In this document: in pieces, positions 1 to 8,409 of the stretch
Layout: the number at the start of each line of letters is the position of its first letter
Position numbering within the stretch: position 1 is the stretch's first letter
From: an uncultured Oscillospiraceae bacterium
GTDB lineage: Bacteria; Bacillota; Clostridia; Oscillospirales; Ruminococcaceae
Length of the DNA stretch: 64,000 nt
Assembly (NCBI GenBank): GCA_934446565.1
Contig: CAKSEO010000003.1
Coordinates: 22,949 to 86,948, forward strand
Direction of reading: 5' to 3'
The notes under the pieces: generated by a model
The model's database searches: none
Seen by the model: only the letters and a program-made list of their open reading frames with translations
What the model was told of the DNA's origin: nothing
Program-made: the position numbers and the translations under genes

Positions 1-1252
1 TAAGGTCGCGGTTGTATCTTGCCCATTCCTTGTCGAAGCGCTCAAGGAACTGCTGCGCCGAGTTATCGTTATTGTCCATAAGATAGGTCTGTATCATTGC
101 GTCAACGCTCATTTCGCTTGGATAATGGTGGTCGTGGTAATCTGACATTCTTCCATCCTTGATATACTGCTGCATTCCGTTTAAGAACTCCGGAAGCTTA
201 AAGTCACCCTCCTTGCAGGGTATTCCGCCCTGGTCGTCAAGATATATCTGAACGGTTTCATCATAGAAAAGGAAACGCAGAACCTCGTATACAGCTTCCT
301 TATTCTTTGTGCCCTTCATTACCGAGAAATGAAGGTCTATTCCTGAGTTGAGCACATTGTCCTGTTCGTTTTCATTTGCAGGGAATGTAAAGGAATCAAT
401 GTTCATATCGGGATTTACCGAGAGTATCTGCGGTACTGCGTAGCTTCCGATAGGATACATTGCAGACTGCCCTCTCGCAAAGGCTGTGCAGGCGTCGTTG
501 TAGCTGTATGCGCAGGGGTTTGGCTCGGCGTAATCAAGCAGTACCTTTATCTTATCGGCAACCTCAGCGTATTCCGCCGCAAAGGTTGTCCTGCCTGCGT
601 TTACGCTGCTGCACACATCGGAAGGAGCAAGTCCTACGGCTAGTGCGTTCCATGGTGCTAAACAGGTCCAGGTGTCCTTATATCCAAGATAGAGCGGGTC
701 GGTGCCGCTTGCCTTTATTTCATCGCAAAGCGATATAAACTCGCTCCATGTTTCGGGAATTTCCCAGCCGTTCTGCTCAAACATATCCTTGTTGTAGAGT
801 ATTCCCGCCGCATTTGCCGCATAAGGCAGAGCGTAAGTTCCATCTTTTGGGAGAAGTTCCAGCTCCTTTTCCATTTTCAGATATGCGGGGTTTATCTCGT
901 TGATTATCTCAAGGTCGGAAATATCCTCAAACAGGTCTGCATCAAGGAAGTTGGAGTAGTTCATATCTCCGCCGATACCCACAATATCGGGATACTCCTC
1001 TCTGATGAGGCGGGTTTTTAGAACAGTCATAGCCTCGTTGGGGGATTCGATTTTAAGCTGAATATCGTCGTGAGTTTCGTTAAACAGCTTCTCGATTTTT
1101 TCAAACGCCTTGACTGCTTCGGGCTTGTACTGGAGCATTGTAACGGTTGTTACTCCATCCTTTCCGCTGTCGCCGGAACAGCCCGACAGCAAAACCGAAG
1201 CGGATATTGCCGCAGCTGTTAAAAGTGATATTGCTGCTCTGCTTTTTTTCAT
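1..1252 (-). CDS. Extracellular solute-binding lipoprotein (family 1), C-terminus outside window
   Basis: Substrate-binding lipoprotein of a carbohydrate ABC importer, held on the outer face of the membrane. Reading leftward from the ATG at 1252 gives a type II signal peptide: Lys-rich start, hydrophobic stretch, then L-L-S-G-C with the lipid-modified cysteine at residue 25. A Ser/Gly/Asp linker follows, then a fold typical of maltose-type binding proteins (IESPNEAMTVLKTRL, PDIVGIGGD, YALPYAANAAGILYNKD). The start has a strong AAAAGGAGG about 7 bases upstream. The gene runs off the left edge with about 417 codons visible, so at most a short tail is missing. It diverges from the AraC regulator at 1462, a pairing common in Clostridia, where the regulator usually controls the transporter. 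Permease genes would be expected further left. The family is sure; the sugar cannot be read. Confidence 0.88.
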   Translation of the reverse strand, partial: MKKSRAAISLLTAAAISASVLLSGCSGDSGKDGVTTVTMLQYKPEAVKAFEKIEKLFNETHDDIQLKIESPNEAMTVLKTRLIREEYPDIVGIGGDMNYSNFLDADLFEDISDLEIINEINPAYLKMEKELELLPKDGTYALPYAANAAGILYNKDMFEQNGWEIPETWSEFISLCDEIKASGTDPLYLGYKDTWTCLAPWNALAVGLAPSDVCSSVNAGRTTFAAEYAEVADKIKVLLDYAEPNPCAYSYNDACTAFARGQSAMYPIGSYAVPQILSVNPDMNIDSFTFPANENEQDNVLNSGIDLHFSVMKGTKNKEAVYEVLRFLFYDETVQIYLDDQGGIPCKEGDFKLPEFLNGMQQYIKDGRMSDYHDHHYPSEMSVDAMIQTYLMDNNDNSAQQFLERFDKEWARYNRDL

Positions 1253-1385
1253 GTTGAATTACCTCCTTTTGTGTGGGGCTTTATCTTGATATTATTATAT
1301 CATACCGTTATGCAATCAGTAAATCCCATATTTACCGTACATTTATACCAATTTGCTATTTTTTATCCGATATATGAAAGTATGC

Positions 1386-1414
1386 TTGCATTATGGTATA
1401 TTTTGTGATATACT
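1386..1414 (+). promoter_or_regulatory. Sigma-A-type promoter for AraC gene
   Basis: TTGCAT (1386-1391), a 17-base spacer and TATACT (1409-1414) lie 47 bases before the AraC start, in the divergent intergenic region shared with the binding-protein gene. Confidence 0.6.
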
Positions 1415-1461
1415 GATAATAAAGCTTTATGAAATTCCGTGTATTCTGTTGGAGGTGCACT

Positions 1462-2313
1462 ATGAGCGATTTACTCTTTTCCGTATTCCCCAGCGATAAT
1501 TTTGTTGACCTCAGTCTGTTTCAATTCGGACGTGAAAAATGCTCGCCTGCCCATTCCTTCGGACCTGCCGCAAGAAATCACTTTCTTTTTCATTATGTCA
1601 TTTCCGGAACAGGCAGATTTTTCGCATACGACAGCAGCAGAACTACCAAGGAATACAGTATCAGGAGTATGCAGGGATTTATGATATTCCCCGGTCAGAT
1701 AACAACCTATGTTGCCGATAAGGATTTACCATGGGAATATGTATGGATAGAATTTGACGGGCTTCGTGCAAAGGCAATAGTTGAAGCTTCTGGATTTTCG
1801 CTTGATAATCCTGTCTATAAGGCGCGCTCAAAGGATTTACGTGAGGAAATGATGAAGGAGATGAATTATATTGCAGAAAACGGCTTGTCTTCTCCCCTGC
1901 ACCTTATGGGGCATTTGTATCTGTTCATAGATTATCTCGCGCGTTCTACAGAAGGAATAAAGGTTAATAAGGGCAGTAAACTTCGGGACTTTTATATCCA
2001 TGAAGCGTTGGAATATATCAGCCACAATTTCCAGAATGATATTTCGGTAGAACAAATAGCGGATATGTGCGGCCTTAACAGAAGCTATTTCGGCAAGATA
2101 TTCAAGGAAGCTGTCGGAGTAACGCCGCAGGAATTTCTTTTGAATTACCGTATGACAAAGGCAGCTGAGCTTCTGAAGCTCACACAGCTTTCAGTTGGCG
2201 AAATAAGCTCTGCGGTAGGCTATGAAAATCAGCTTCATTTTTCCCGTGCTTTCAAAAGCGTTTACGGAGCATCGCCGAAGAAATGGAGAGCGGAGCTATT
2301 CTTGGATAGTTGA
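1462..2313 (+). CDS. AraC-family transcriptional regulator
   Basis: DNA-binding activator or repressor of about 283 residues. The N-terminal half is a cupin-like sugar-sensing domain (FGPAARNHFLFHYVISGTGRF, MIFPGQITTYVADKD). The last 100 residues carry two helix-turn-helix motifs of the AraC type (ISVEQIADMCGLNRSYFGKIFK and SVGEISSAVGYENQLHFSRAFK) followed by the usual G-x-SP-x-x-W-R end. I chose the ATG at 1462 because GGAGGT (1451-1456) precedes it; an earlier in-frame ATG at 1429 lacks a ribosome site. It diverges from the sugar-binding lipoprotein gene, which it probably regulates. Confidence 0.9.
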   Translation: MSDLLFSVFPSDNFVDLSLFQFGREKCSPAHSFGPAARNHFLFHYVISGTGRFFAYDSSRTTKEYSIRSMQGFMIFPGQITTYVADKDLPWEYVWIEFDGLRAKAIVEASGFSLDNPVYKARSKDLREEMMKEMNYIAENGLSSPLHLMGHLYLFIDYLARSTEGIKVNKGSKLRDFYIHEALEYISHNFQNDISVEQIADMCGLNRSYFGKIFKEAVGVTPQEFLLNYRMTKAAELLKLTQLSVGEISSAVGYENQLHFSRAFKSVYGASPKKWRAELFLDS

Positions 2314-2331
2314 TTATAACTTACCGGCATT

Positions 2332-2354
2332 AAAAAACCGCCCATACAGGGCGG
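2332..2354 (-). terminator. Rho-independent terminator (leftward)
   Basis: A 6-bp GC stem (CCGCCC/GGGCGG, 5-base loop) is followed on the minus strand by six T residues. It could end leftward transcription from the small gene at 2704-2928 and may also help stop the rightward AraC transcript. Confidence 0.6.
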
Positions 2355-2703
2355 CTCCGTCGCAGAAATATCCAATGGAAAATCAAATCTATGGGTCTTA
2401 TTTGGGTATTATTGTTACAAAAAGATACGGGAATTTATGAAATTAGTGTTTTGCGCAAGACGCTGTAAATCGCATAACAGAGCCGTTTTTCGCAGATTGC
2501 AATAAATTGCAAAAAGCATGGGACTTGTTTCGTAGTGCAGACTGCCTTAAAATTTGTAACCGCTTTCGGAGCTATTTTGAATGTAGCTGTCGCAGTGCCG
2601 GAGTATTCTCCTTTACCCTTTATATTGATTCAGATAAATCAAGAGCAAAGTGCGTTTATTTGGCAGTAATCAACCCCTGTCAATAGCGACATGGGTTGAT
2701 TTA
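2355..2703. other. Intergenic, nothing recognised
   Basis: About 350 bases without a supported gene, RNA or clear repeat. The sequence looks like decayed accessory DNA at the left side of the island. Confidence 0.4.
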
Positions 2704-2928
2704 TCACTGCTCATATTCAGATTTAATTGCTGAAAATATTTCGTCAACATTAAGCTTGGTCAGGCTATGAAAGAACGGCGTTTGTATCTCTCTTTCCAGC
2801 TTATTTATACTACGTTCGATTTCAGTATTCCCGGGATGTTTCTGACGATATCTCAGCAGAATGCGGTAATCCTTCGCAGCACGAATAATAATTGCATTCG
2901 CAAGTTCCTGATAATTTTCAATTTCCAT
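2704..2928 (-). CDS. Small mobile-element-associated protein, unknown function
   Basis: A 74-residue charged, helical protein with the motif ANAIIIRAAKDYR near the N-terminus. I recall similar short proteins (an ANAIIxQAxxDYR signature) as frequent passengers of clostridial integrative elements, with no established function. The start is well supported by GGAGG seven bases before the ATG. The C-terminus ends in an acidic helix. Its nearest neighbours are the resolvase stub to the right and a leftward terminator to the left. Confidence 0.65.
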   Translation of the reverse strand: MEIENYQELANAIIIRAAKDYRILLRYRQKHPGNTEIERSINKLEREIQTPFFHSLTKLNVDEIFSAIKSEYEQ

Positions 2929-2984
2929 AGTAAAACCTCCACTGGTGTTTTACTATATTGTTTAAGTGTTCAAAAAACGTTCGT

Positions 2985-3058
2985 TTTTCGCACAAAAAAT
3001 AAAGCCCCGGATCTTTTCACGATTCGGGGCTTATACTGTGCGAAAACTTCTGCGAAAA
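2985..3058. promoter_or_regulatory. TGCGAAAA/TTTTCGCA motif cluster with leftward terminator hairpin
   Basis: Positions 3002-3032 form a 12-bp stem with a 7-base loop; on the minus strand it is followed by a T-rich tract, a good terminator for the resolvase stub. TTTTCGCAC (2985-2993) and GTGCGAAAA (3038-3046) lie symmetrically around it, with another TGCGAAAA at 3051-3058. The same 8-mer flanks the recombinase promoter at 18.7 kb, which suggests a shared regulator or a recombination site. Confidence 0.5.
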
Positions 3059-3081
3059 TCTATGTGCGGAAAAGGTACGTT

Positions 3082-3318
3082 TTATAGAGAGCGCAGGGCT
3101 TTATACAACGTTGAGGGTTTTACTCCGGTAAGGTCCGTGATTTCTCTGACCGTGTACTGCTCAGTGTTATACAGCTTTATTGCCTTTTTGATGGCTTCCC
3201 TACTGACTGGAGGTCTGCCACCTTTTCTGCCTCTGGCACGAGCGGCGGCTAGTCCCTCTTTGGTTCTGTCGGCCAGAACATCGCGCTCAAACTGGGCCAG
3301 TGCTGACATCAGCGTAGC
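3082..3318 (-). pseudogene. Serine resolvase/invertase, C-terminal fragment
   Basis: Only the end of a small serine recombinase remains. It begins with the conserved helix at the end of the catalytic domain (MSALAQFERD), then the ARARGRKGGRPP linker and a helix-turn-helix (YTVREITDLTGVKPSTLYKAL). The N-terminal catalytic region with the active-site serine, roughly 115 residues, is absent. Upstream the frame passes into the end of the amidotransferase gene, which overlaps it by about 20 bases, so a deletion or insertion joined the two near 3310-3330. An ATG at 3309 could start a 75-residue DNA-binding peptide, but no ribosome site was seen. It cannot recombine DNA. Confidence 0.8.
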
Positions 3319-4186
3319 TCAAAAGCAGGTCGATATCTTCACGGGACACACCTATGGAGCTTGCAAAGTCTTTGAGTTGCTTTACGTCCTGCGGTTCGCT
3401 GTCACAGGATTCTGGGACATTCCACCAGTCACGACGGAAATAGCGGTAGTCGTACATCATAAGATTGGTTGTGTCAAACATTCCCTGTTCCAGGAATCCG
3501 GTGCTATCGATTTTCAAGATATCACCGCATGACGTATTAATTTTCTGGTGCTCAATGCTGATAATTCCGAGGCGTGTAAGTGCTCGGTCAAGAATTGCTT
3601 CTGTGCTTGCATATATGTAAAGCCCGCAGGTTTCGTAATGGTACAAAGCTAGCGGATTATCTCCCTTAACGAAATACAAGTTATTATGCTCGTCCAGAAC
3701 CGTAAACACAAAAGAACCCTCGACAAGTTCAGCTATTTCGGAGATAGACTGAATGTCGAGAGTCTTCTGCTGTTCCAGTAATTGAACTGCAATGTAACTG
3801 TCCGTCTTGACTTGAGTATTCGGCAGTGACATCTGCTTGCGTAACCTCACATCATTGTGAAGAACACCGTTGTGGGCAAGGGCGAAGCTTGTATTTCCAA
3901 CCTTGCCAGGGAACGGGTGGTTATTACGATTATCGAGCTTATTGCCCTGGGTAGCCATTCGGGTGTGTCCCATGATGACATTAGAATCTTCGTGAAGATG
4001 CAGGTGCACTTTGTGAGCGGCAAACGGGCGCTTGTAAATTGTAAGTTTGCCGCTGTGATTGAATGCATATCCGGTAGCATCGGTTCCGCGTTCCTCGCAT
4101 TCCTCGGAAAGAACACGAAGCAGCTTTTCACGCTGCTTCGCATTAAGGGTATGGTTGTAGTCTATCAAACCGAAAATTGCACACAT
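3287..4186 (-). CDS. Class II glutamine amidotransferase (stand-alone)
   Basis: N-terminal-nucleophile hydrolase that releases ammonia from glutamine. Cys2 follows the initiator Met directly (MCAIFGLIDY), as this catalytic mechanism requires; GHTRMAT (about residues 73-79) and LAHNGVLHN (about 103) match the glutamine-binding loops of the PurF/GlmS/AsnB type. At 299 residues it is a lone GATase without synthase or isomerase domain, so a partner must use the ammonia or its acyl-transfer chemistry. The amidoligase gene directly upstream is the obvious partner: its stop is separated from this ATG by a single base, and the GGAGG for this gene lies inside its end. The last residues (STGPV) come from the junction with the resolvase stub, so the natural C-terminus may be altered. 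Confidence 0.85.
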   Translation of the reverse strand: MCAIFGLIDYNHTLNAKQREKLLRVLSEECEERGTDATGYAFNHSGKLTIYKRPFAAHKVHLHLHEDSNVIMGHTRMATQGNKLDNRNNHPFPGKVGNTSFALAHNGVLHNDVRLRKQMSLPNTQVKTDSYIAVQLLEQQKTLDIQSISEIAELVEGSFVFTVLDEHNNLYFVKGDNPLALYHYETCGLYIYASTEAILDRALTRLGIISIEHQKINTSCGDILKIDSTGFLEQGMFDTTNLMMYDYRYFRRDWWNVPESCDSEPQDVKQLKDFASSIGVSREDIDLLLSYADVSTGPV

Positions 4187-4187
4187 G

Positions 4188-5306
4188 TTAATCGTCCTCC
4201 TCTGCCGTAATAGGCGTATTTATGTAGAGCTGACGTTCTTTCAGGTAGGTAATGAGTTCAGGTTCGGTGCTGTCGTCCAGTGAACCTACAAAGTCGGACC
4301 AGCTTACGGATTTCAGTTCGCTGTCGGTCAGATTTGTCGCTAGCTCGCAGATTTTATCTACGAGTTCCAGAGTGGCTATGAGCGTGTTATACTTGAGCGT
4401 GCCGCGGAACATACGAAATTCAATGGTGTGGTAGTTCGTGATGTTCACGCAGGCGTATCTGCCGTTGCAGCCCTTTTTAGCGTCCTCCAGAATCTCTTTC
4501 GGGCTGTTCTTATAGCCGTAACGTGCAGCCCAGCGGTTCATCTGGTACTCCGTCCTGCGGCTGAATTTCAGCAGTTCTAGCCAATGATGCTCCACAAAAT
4601 AAAGCACCCGGGAAATACACTCGTCTTGCATTTCCCGGGTACTGCCGAAGGCTGTTCTATTGACGTGAACGTGTAATCCACAAGTCGAGGTTTTGTGACT
4701 GCGGTAATCCATGCGGATAGCGGATTTCATTATCTCTGCCCAGGGCATTTTGTCCTTGTGGTATTTCAGGGACATCGGGTGAGTTACAATTTCCATTCCG
4801 TCTGACAGGCTCCCGTCGGACTTGATGTAAATATGTTCCGCAATCCTGTTGCCGATACCCAGAAGCGTATCAGCGTTGTCGCTGTTCTTGCCGCCCTCGT
4901 CGATTTCAAGTTCCACGCCGAAATAGCGCTTCGAGTCACCATAAAAGATGGGGTCGGGCTTGTAGTTGTATTCATGAATGGAGTTGTTCTGACGTTCCTC
5001 GTAACAGCGGTCGCAGTAGGCGTAGTCATCGTCATCATCGTAATTGGCGTAGTCCCGATGAATGATTCTGCCGCAACATTCACAGATCGTGTAGTAATCA
5101 TCGTAGCACGAATCGCAGAGCGGCATGCTATCAGAGCCTGCATTATCGTCCTCCCAAATTCTGTTGCCGCAGTGTTCGCAGGTGACGGTTTCGCTGTGGT
5201 AGCAATCATCGCAGAGTATGCTGCCATCAAATGTGTAGTAGTCATCGGTTTCAATCGTTGCTCCGCAGCAGCTGCAAACGGGGCGTGTGGTTTCGTTAGG
5301 TGTCAT
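4188..5306 (-). CDS. Amidoligase with N-terminal CxxC zinc ribbons
   Basis: A 372-residue protein in two parts. Residues about 10-110 hold six paired CxxC knuckles (CSCCG, CDDC, CEHCG, CDSC, CECCG, CDRC) forming LIM-like or treble-clef zinc modules, with an Asp-rich stretch between them. From about residue 125 on is a carboxylate-amine ligase domain of the ATP-grasp/glutamine-synthetase-like Amidoligase_2 type: YFGVELEID, KSDGSLSDGMEIVTHP, CGLHVHVN and TIEFRMFRGT supply the acidic metal-binding, nucleotide and His/Arg residues of the family. Such ligases make amide bonds on peptides or proteins and are often encoded beside amidotransferases, as here. The 5' end is doubtful: no ribosome site precedes the ATG at 5306, and the upstream DNA is the truncated start of an oppositely oriented gene. 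Confidence 0.8.
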   Translation of the reverse strand: MTPNETTRPVCSCCGATIETDDYYTFDGSILCDDCYHSETVTCEHCGNRIWEDDNAGSDSMPLCDSCYDDYYTICECCGRIIHRDYANYDDDDDYAYCDRCYEERQNNSIHEYNYKPDPIFYGDSKRYFGVELEIDEGGKNSDNADTLLGIGNRIAEHIYIKSDGSLSDGMEIVTHPMSLKYHKDKMPWAEIMKSAIRMDYRSHKTSTCGLHVHVNRTAFGSTREMQDECISRVLYFVEHHWLELLKFSRRTEYQMNRWAARYGYKNSPKEILEDAKKGCNGRYACVNITNYHTIEFRMFRGTLKYNTLIATLELVDKICELATNLTDSELKSVSWSDFVGSLDDSTEPELITYLKERQLYINTPITAEEDD

Positions 5307-5312
5307 TGATTT

Positions 5313-6524
5313 GATATTCTAGGCTTCGATAAGTACTGGAATTACGCCAAAGATGATTCAGCTCCATATATGTGGGCAGAAGCCAACAATTACTGGTATC
5401 ACGGGCGAAAGGTCGCTTCTGTTAAGGGAGGCTCGCTTTATACCGCCCCTGAACTGGTTCTGCTTGAAGAACCAGAGCCTGACGGAAAACCGCTGATCCC
5501 TGTTAACATACCGCTCATGGTGGCTAAAAATCATACGATACTCGAAGCGCTTGTTCAGGACACAATAAAAAAGGTGTTCAACATCTATGTTTCTTACAGG
5601 AAGAAAGTTGACATATTTTACGTTGCATTCAGTGGCGGAAAAGATAGCGTTGTCGCATTGGATATTGTTCAGCGTGCGCTGCCGCACAATGAATTTAAAG
5701 TAGTATTCGGCAATACCGACATGGAATTCCCAACCACGACCGAACTCGTTCAAAAACTTAGCAGAAAATGTTCTGATGAGGGTATTGAATTCCTCGAAGC
5801 AGCTTCAAACATGACTTCTAAAGAATCATGGAATATTTTCGGTCCGCCAGCCCGAAAAGTCAGATGGTGCTGTACAGTACATAAAACCGCACCTGTTATC
5901 AATATGCTTACCTCCTTCGGTGAGCTTATCACAAGAATGGGTACTTCTGATGCAAATTCATGGGCGCTCATGCTCTGTAATCTGGCATACACACCCGCTT
6001 TCCAGTGGTATATCAAGAATATTCCGTTCAATGAAACTTATTATGAACGTCAGCTTGATATTGATATGGGTGAAGATACCACAAAAAAAGCCAAAAGCGA
6101 ATTCTGGAACGGTTTCAAAACTATTCTTGATACAAATGAGGCGTTCAAGGAAATAGGTCTGGGTATTCCCGACATCACCGTCAAGCAGACAACAGCCGGT
6201 GAAAAGAAGTCCATGAATAGCCTTGTCCGCCAGCCGTGGCAGGATCCCGACCCCAGAGTGATCCTGTATTCGCTCTACAAGTTCGCGGAGGCTTGCGGAG
6301 ATTACTACGATTTTACTTTAACACGTCTTTTAGACTTCAACATTGATAGCGCAGGTATCAGCCCTGCACAGATTTTTGGATTAAACAGAGAAATTATTGA
6401 ACCAATATTAAACGGGCTATCAATAAACTATCCCAATTATATTAAAGCTTCATTTACCCTCGACCTTGATAATATAACACTTAACAGAACCAAAAAATCT
6501 AAGGACATACTTGAATTGTTCTAA
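5313..6524 (+). pseudogene. PAPS-reductase/DUF4007-like in-frame deletion fusion
   Basis: The first part (to about residue 180 of the 384 read from the ATG at 5370) is an adenine-nucleotide alpha-hydrolase of the PAPS reductase/DndC type: the PP-loop FSGGKDSVVALD, NTDMEFPTT, and RKVRWCCTVHKTAP with the paired cysteines. The frame is open and family-like upstream of 5370 back to about 5313 (FDKYWNY), then hits a stop, so the native N-terminus is lost. From LTSFGEL onward the sequence changes to a helical domain that I recognise from memory as the C-terminal half of DUF4007 (SLYKFAEACG, TLTRLLD, ISPAQIFGLNRE, LDLDNITL). The middle of both parents is missing, yet the frame is kept. A P-loop ATPase stub follows after a strong ribosome site. 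The set resembles sulfur-dependent (phosphorothioation/BREX type 4-like) defence operons. Activity is unlikely. Confidence 0.7.
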
Positions 6525-6538
6525 GGAGGAAAATAACT

Positions 6539-6808
6539 ATGGCTGAAAAATATTGCGATTATTTTAATATTGACCCAGAATACTTCCCACAGGTCAATAA
6601 AGCAATCATAGACAAGGAACCCGAACTGTGGAAGAAGTTCTACCCCCACGAATCCTTTGTAGGGCTTATTCGCGATACCATAAGCGTAGTTACGCGCAAA
6701 CAGAAAGTTTCCATCTGGGTCGAGGGCGCATACGGTACCGGTAAATCCCACGCCGTTCTTACTCTGAAAAAGCTGCTTGACGCCTCTCCCGAAGCAACTG
6801 TTGTCTGA
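6539..6808 (+). pseudogene. Large P-loop ATPase, N-terminal fragment (BrxC/PglY-like?)
   Basis: The first 89 residues of a much larger ATPase: a helical N-terminus (FNIDPEYFPQVNKA) and an intact Walker A motif in WVEGAYGTGKSHAVL, then an in-frame TGA after EATVV with no Walker B or sensor regions. AAGGAGG sits 8 bases before the ATG and the gene follows the PAPS-reductase fusion by 14 bases, so they were one operon. Its place directly after a PAPS-reductase-family gene suggests the BrxC/PglY-type ATPase of a BREX-4-like system; this is inference from context and the GTGKSH motif. The next 130 bases are unrecognised and lead into the portal fragment on the other strand. Confidence 0.65.
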
Positions 6809-6941
6809 CGCGCAAACGGCAACCGTGCCACGCAAAAAACCGAAATTTCCCGAAAGGAACTGTAAGTGCGTCTTAAAAATATGAAATCCATTCAAAAAAT
6901 CCTGCATTTTTGGTGCAAAAAGTGAAAAAGGGAGCGACAAA

Positions 6942-7630
6942 TCACCGCACCCTTACAAGCCCCTTTTTGCTGTCAAAGGAGAATGTGCCGCTTGACAGAC
7001 CTATCTGCGATTCATAAAGTCCGATTTCCATGTTGATAGCGCTGCTGTGTGCGCTTTCCCTGATCTGAGGTGCGAACGCCATGATCTGCTTTTCCACTGC
7101 AGAAACGCCGTCGCCGCTCACTGCTACAAAATAATCATCGGGAATGCCCTTGTTCCCGTGAAGTATCGTGCTGTCTGCAAACACCTTAGCAGACATCTTC
7201 CTGAATTCGGCACAATACTCGCTGTGTGCGCTGTTGATTTCAGCCAGCGTTCTTACTGAATTAGCGTATATTGAAACAGGAAGCTCGCTGTTCAGGTCTA
7301 TATTATTCGCATACGGCGTCCGGAACGTTGCAATCATCGGGATATCTGTTTCAATTTCGCCATAAGGGAGCAGACAGCTCCAACGGGGAATGTCCGAAAG
7401 TTCAACGAGCTGCTCACTGCCATAAATTACAGCGGTATTCTTAACAGCGTGTATTCCGTTCCGGAACGTGTGGTGTTCGCGCCGCTCGTAGGTTTTGCCG
7501 CAGTAACGTACACGCTCATAGAAAACGCCCTCAATGATGTGTCCGTTTTCGTCCAGAGCTACCGGCACGAAGTCACGGCTTGTCCCGAAATCAAAGAACA
7601 TTTCTCCGGTCGGCACCAAATACGGCTTTG
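6942..7630 (-). pseudogene. Phage portal protein fragment
   Basis: An internal piece of a tailed-phage portal protein (SPP1 Gp6/A118 type), about 225 residues. Recognisable features are the entry KPYLVPTGEMFFD, the LPYGEIE...FRTPYANNIDLNSELPVSIYANSV block, and the helix near INMEIGLYESQIGLSSGTFSF. Both ends are cut. On the right the frame passes at about 7630 into the SEFIR gene read in another frame; on the left it ends right after KKGLV, where family members continue. No other phage structural genes are nearby. It marks a former prophage that recombined into the island. Confidence 0.7.
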
Positions 7631-8352
7631 AGTAAAAGCAAGAACTCATTCCGCAGCGGAACAGCATTCTCATATAGCTCTAAAGCCTTGCCCTCTTTGT
7701 AATCTTCGGTTACCGTAAATTCTTCAATTATGCTGTTTTTTATGCCGGAAAGATATTCGTTTATTTTAACGCTCCGCTCTTTCTCGGAGAAGCAATTTGC
7801 AAGGCTTTTATATGCGGTGATCTTCTTTACCGGAACCAACGGCTCTGAATCGACCCATGCCGGCTTTGTTCCAAGCGGCGGTTTTGCCACTGCATGAACT
7901 CCGTATATCTGCTTAACAAGCTTCATGTATTCCTCATCATAGGTTTCCGGATCGGTGAGGTCAATGAATTTTCTTGACTTTAAAAATGTAGGTGTACGGA
8001 TTTCACCGTTTTCGTCACGCTCAAAAAGCACGGGAATAAACTTTGTCTGCTCCACTTTTCCGTATAGTTCCGGAGATATTATCTGTATTTCCGTTCCCAC
8101 GCCGCCCTGTCTTTTGTTCGCCTTTTCTGTATAAACCTTATCCATAAGGATCAGTACATTCGTTACAGATTCATCATTTACACTGGATTCCATAAAAGCA
8201 GTAAGATCAATTCCGGGTGCCAAATATCTGTCCAACAGGACGTCTACGCCATCATTTATAAGCTGCTTTGAAAAGGACAGTACTTTTTGCTTGTATTCCT
8301 CTGAACTCCATGCGTAGGAAATAAATACTTTAGGCTTGTCAACTCGTTCCAT
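7591..8352 (-). CDS. SEFIR/TIR-domain protein, C-terminus replaced at a junction
   Basis: The first 140 residues form a flavodoxin-like TIR-superfamily domain of the SEFIR kind: KVFISYAWSSEEYKQKV, DGVDVLLDRYLAPG, VTNVLILMDKVYTEKANKRQGGVGTE. Bacterial domains of this family act as effectors in immunity, often by consuming NAD+ or as oligomerising adaptors. The rest is a helical region ending in NAVPLRNEFLLLLK. From about 7630 onward the frame reads across phage portal DNA, so the natural tail is lost; how much is missing is unknown. The start is supported by GGAGG. It is the third gene of a leftward operon, 57 bases after the 593-residue gene, so it probably serves as the effector of that module. 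Confidence 0.75.
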   Translation of the reverse strand: MERVDKPKVFISYAWSSEEYKQKVLSFSKQLINDGVDVLLDRYLAPGIDLTAFMESSVNDESVTNVLILMDKVYTEKANKRQGGVGTEIQIISPELYGKVEQTKFIPVLFERDENGEIRTPTFLKSRKFIDLTDPETYDEEYMKLVKQIYGVHAVAKPPLGTKPAWVDSEPLVPVKKITAYKSLANCFSEKERSVKINEYLSGIKNSIIEEFTVTEDYKEGKALELYENAVPLRNEFLLLLKAVFGADRRNVL

Positions 8353-8409
8353 ATTGTTCCTCCATTCAGTTCAACATTGCATAAAAACACAATTCAACAA
8401 CAGGCGCCT

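Noticed and set aside
2690..2720. Left attachment site matching the sigK end (similar TTTATCACTGCTCA and TTTATCATCCCTGCTCA strings)
   Set aside because: The match contains gaps and lies inside the end of a small gene; not enough to define a direct repeat.
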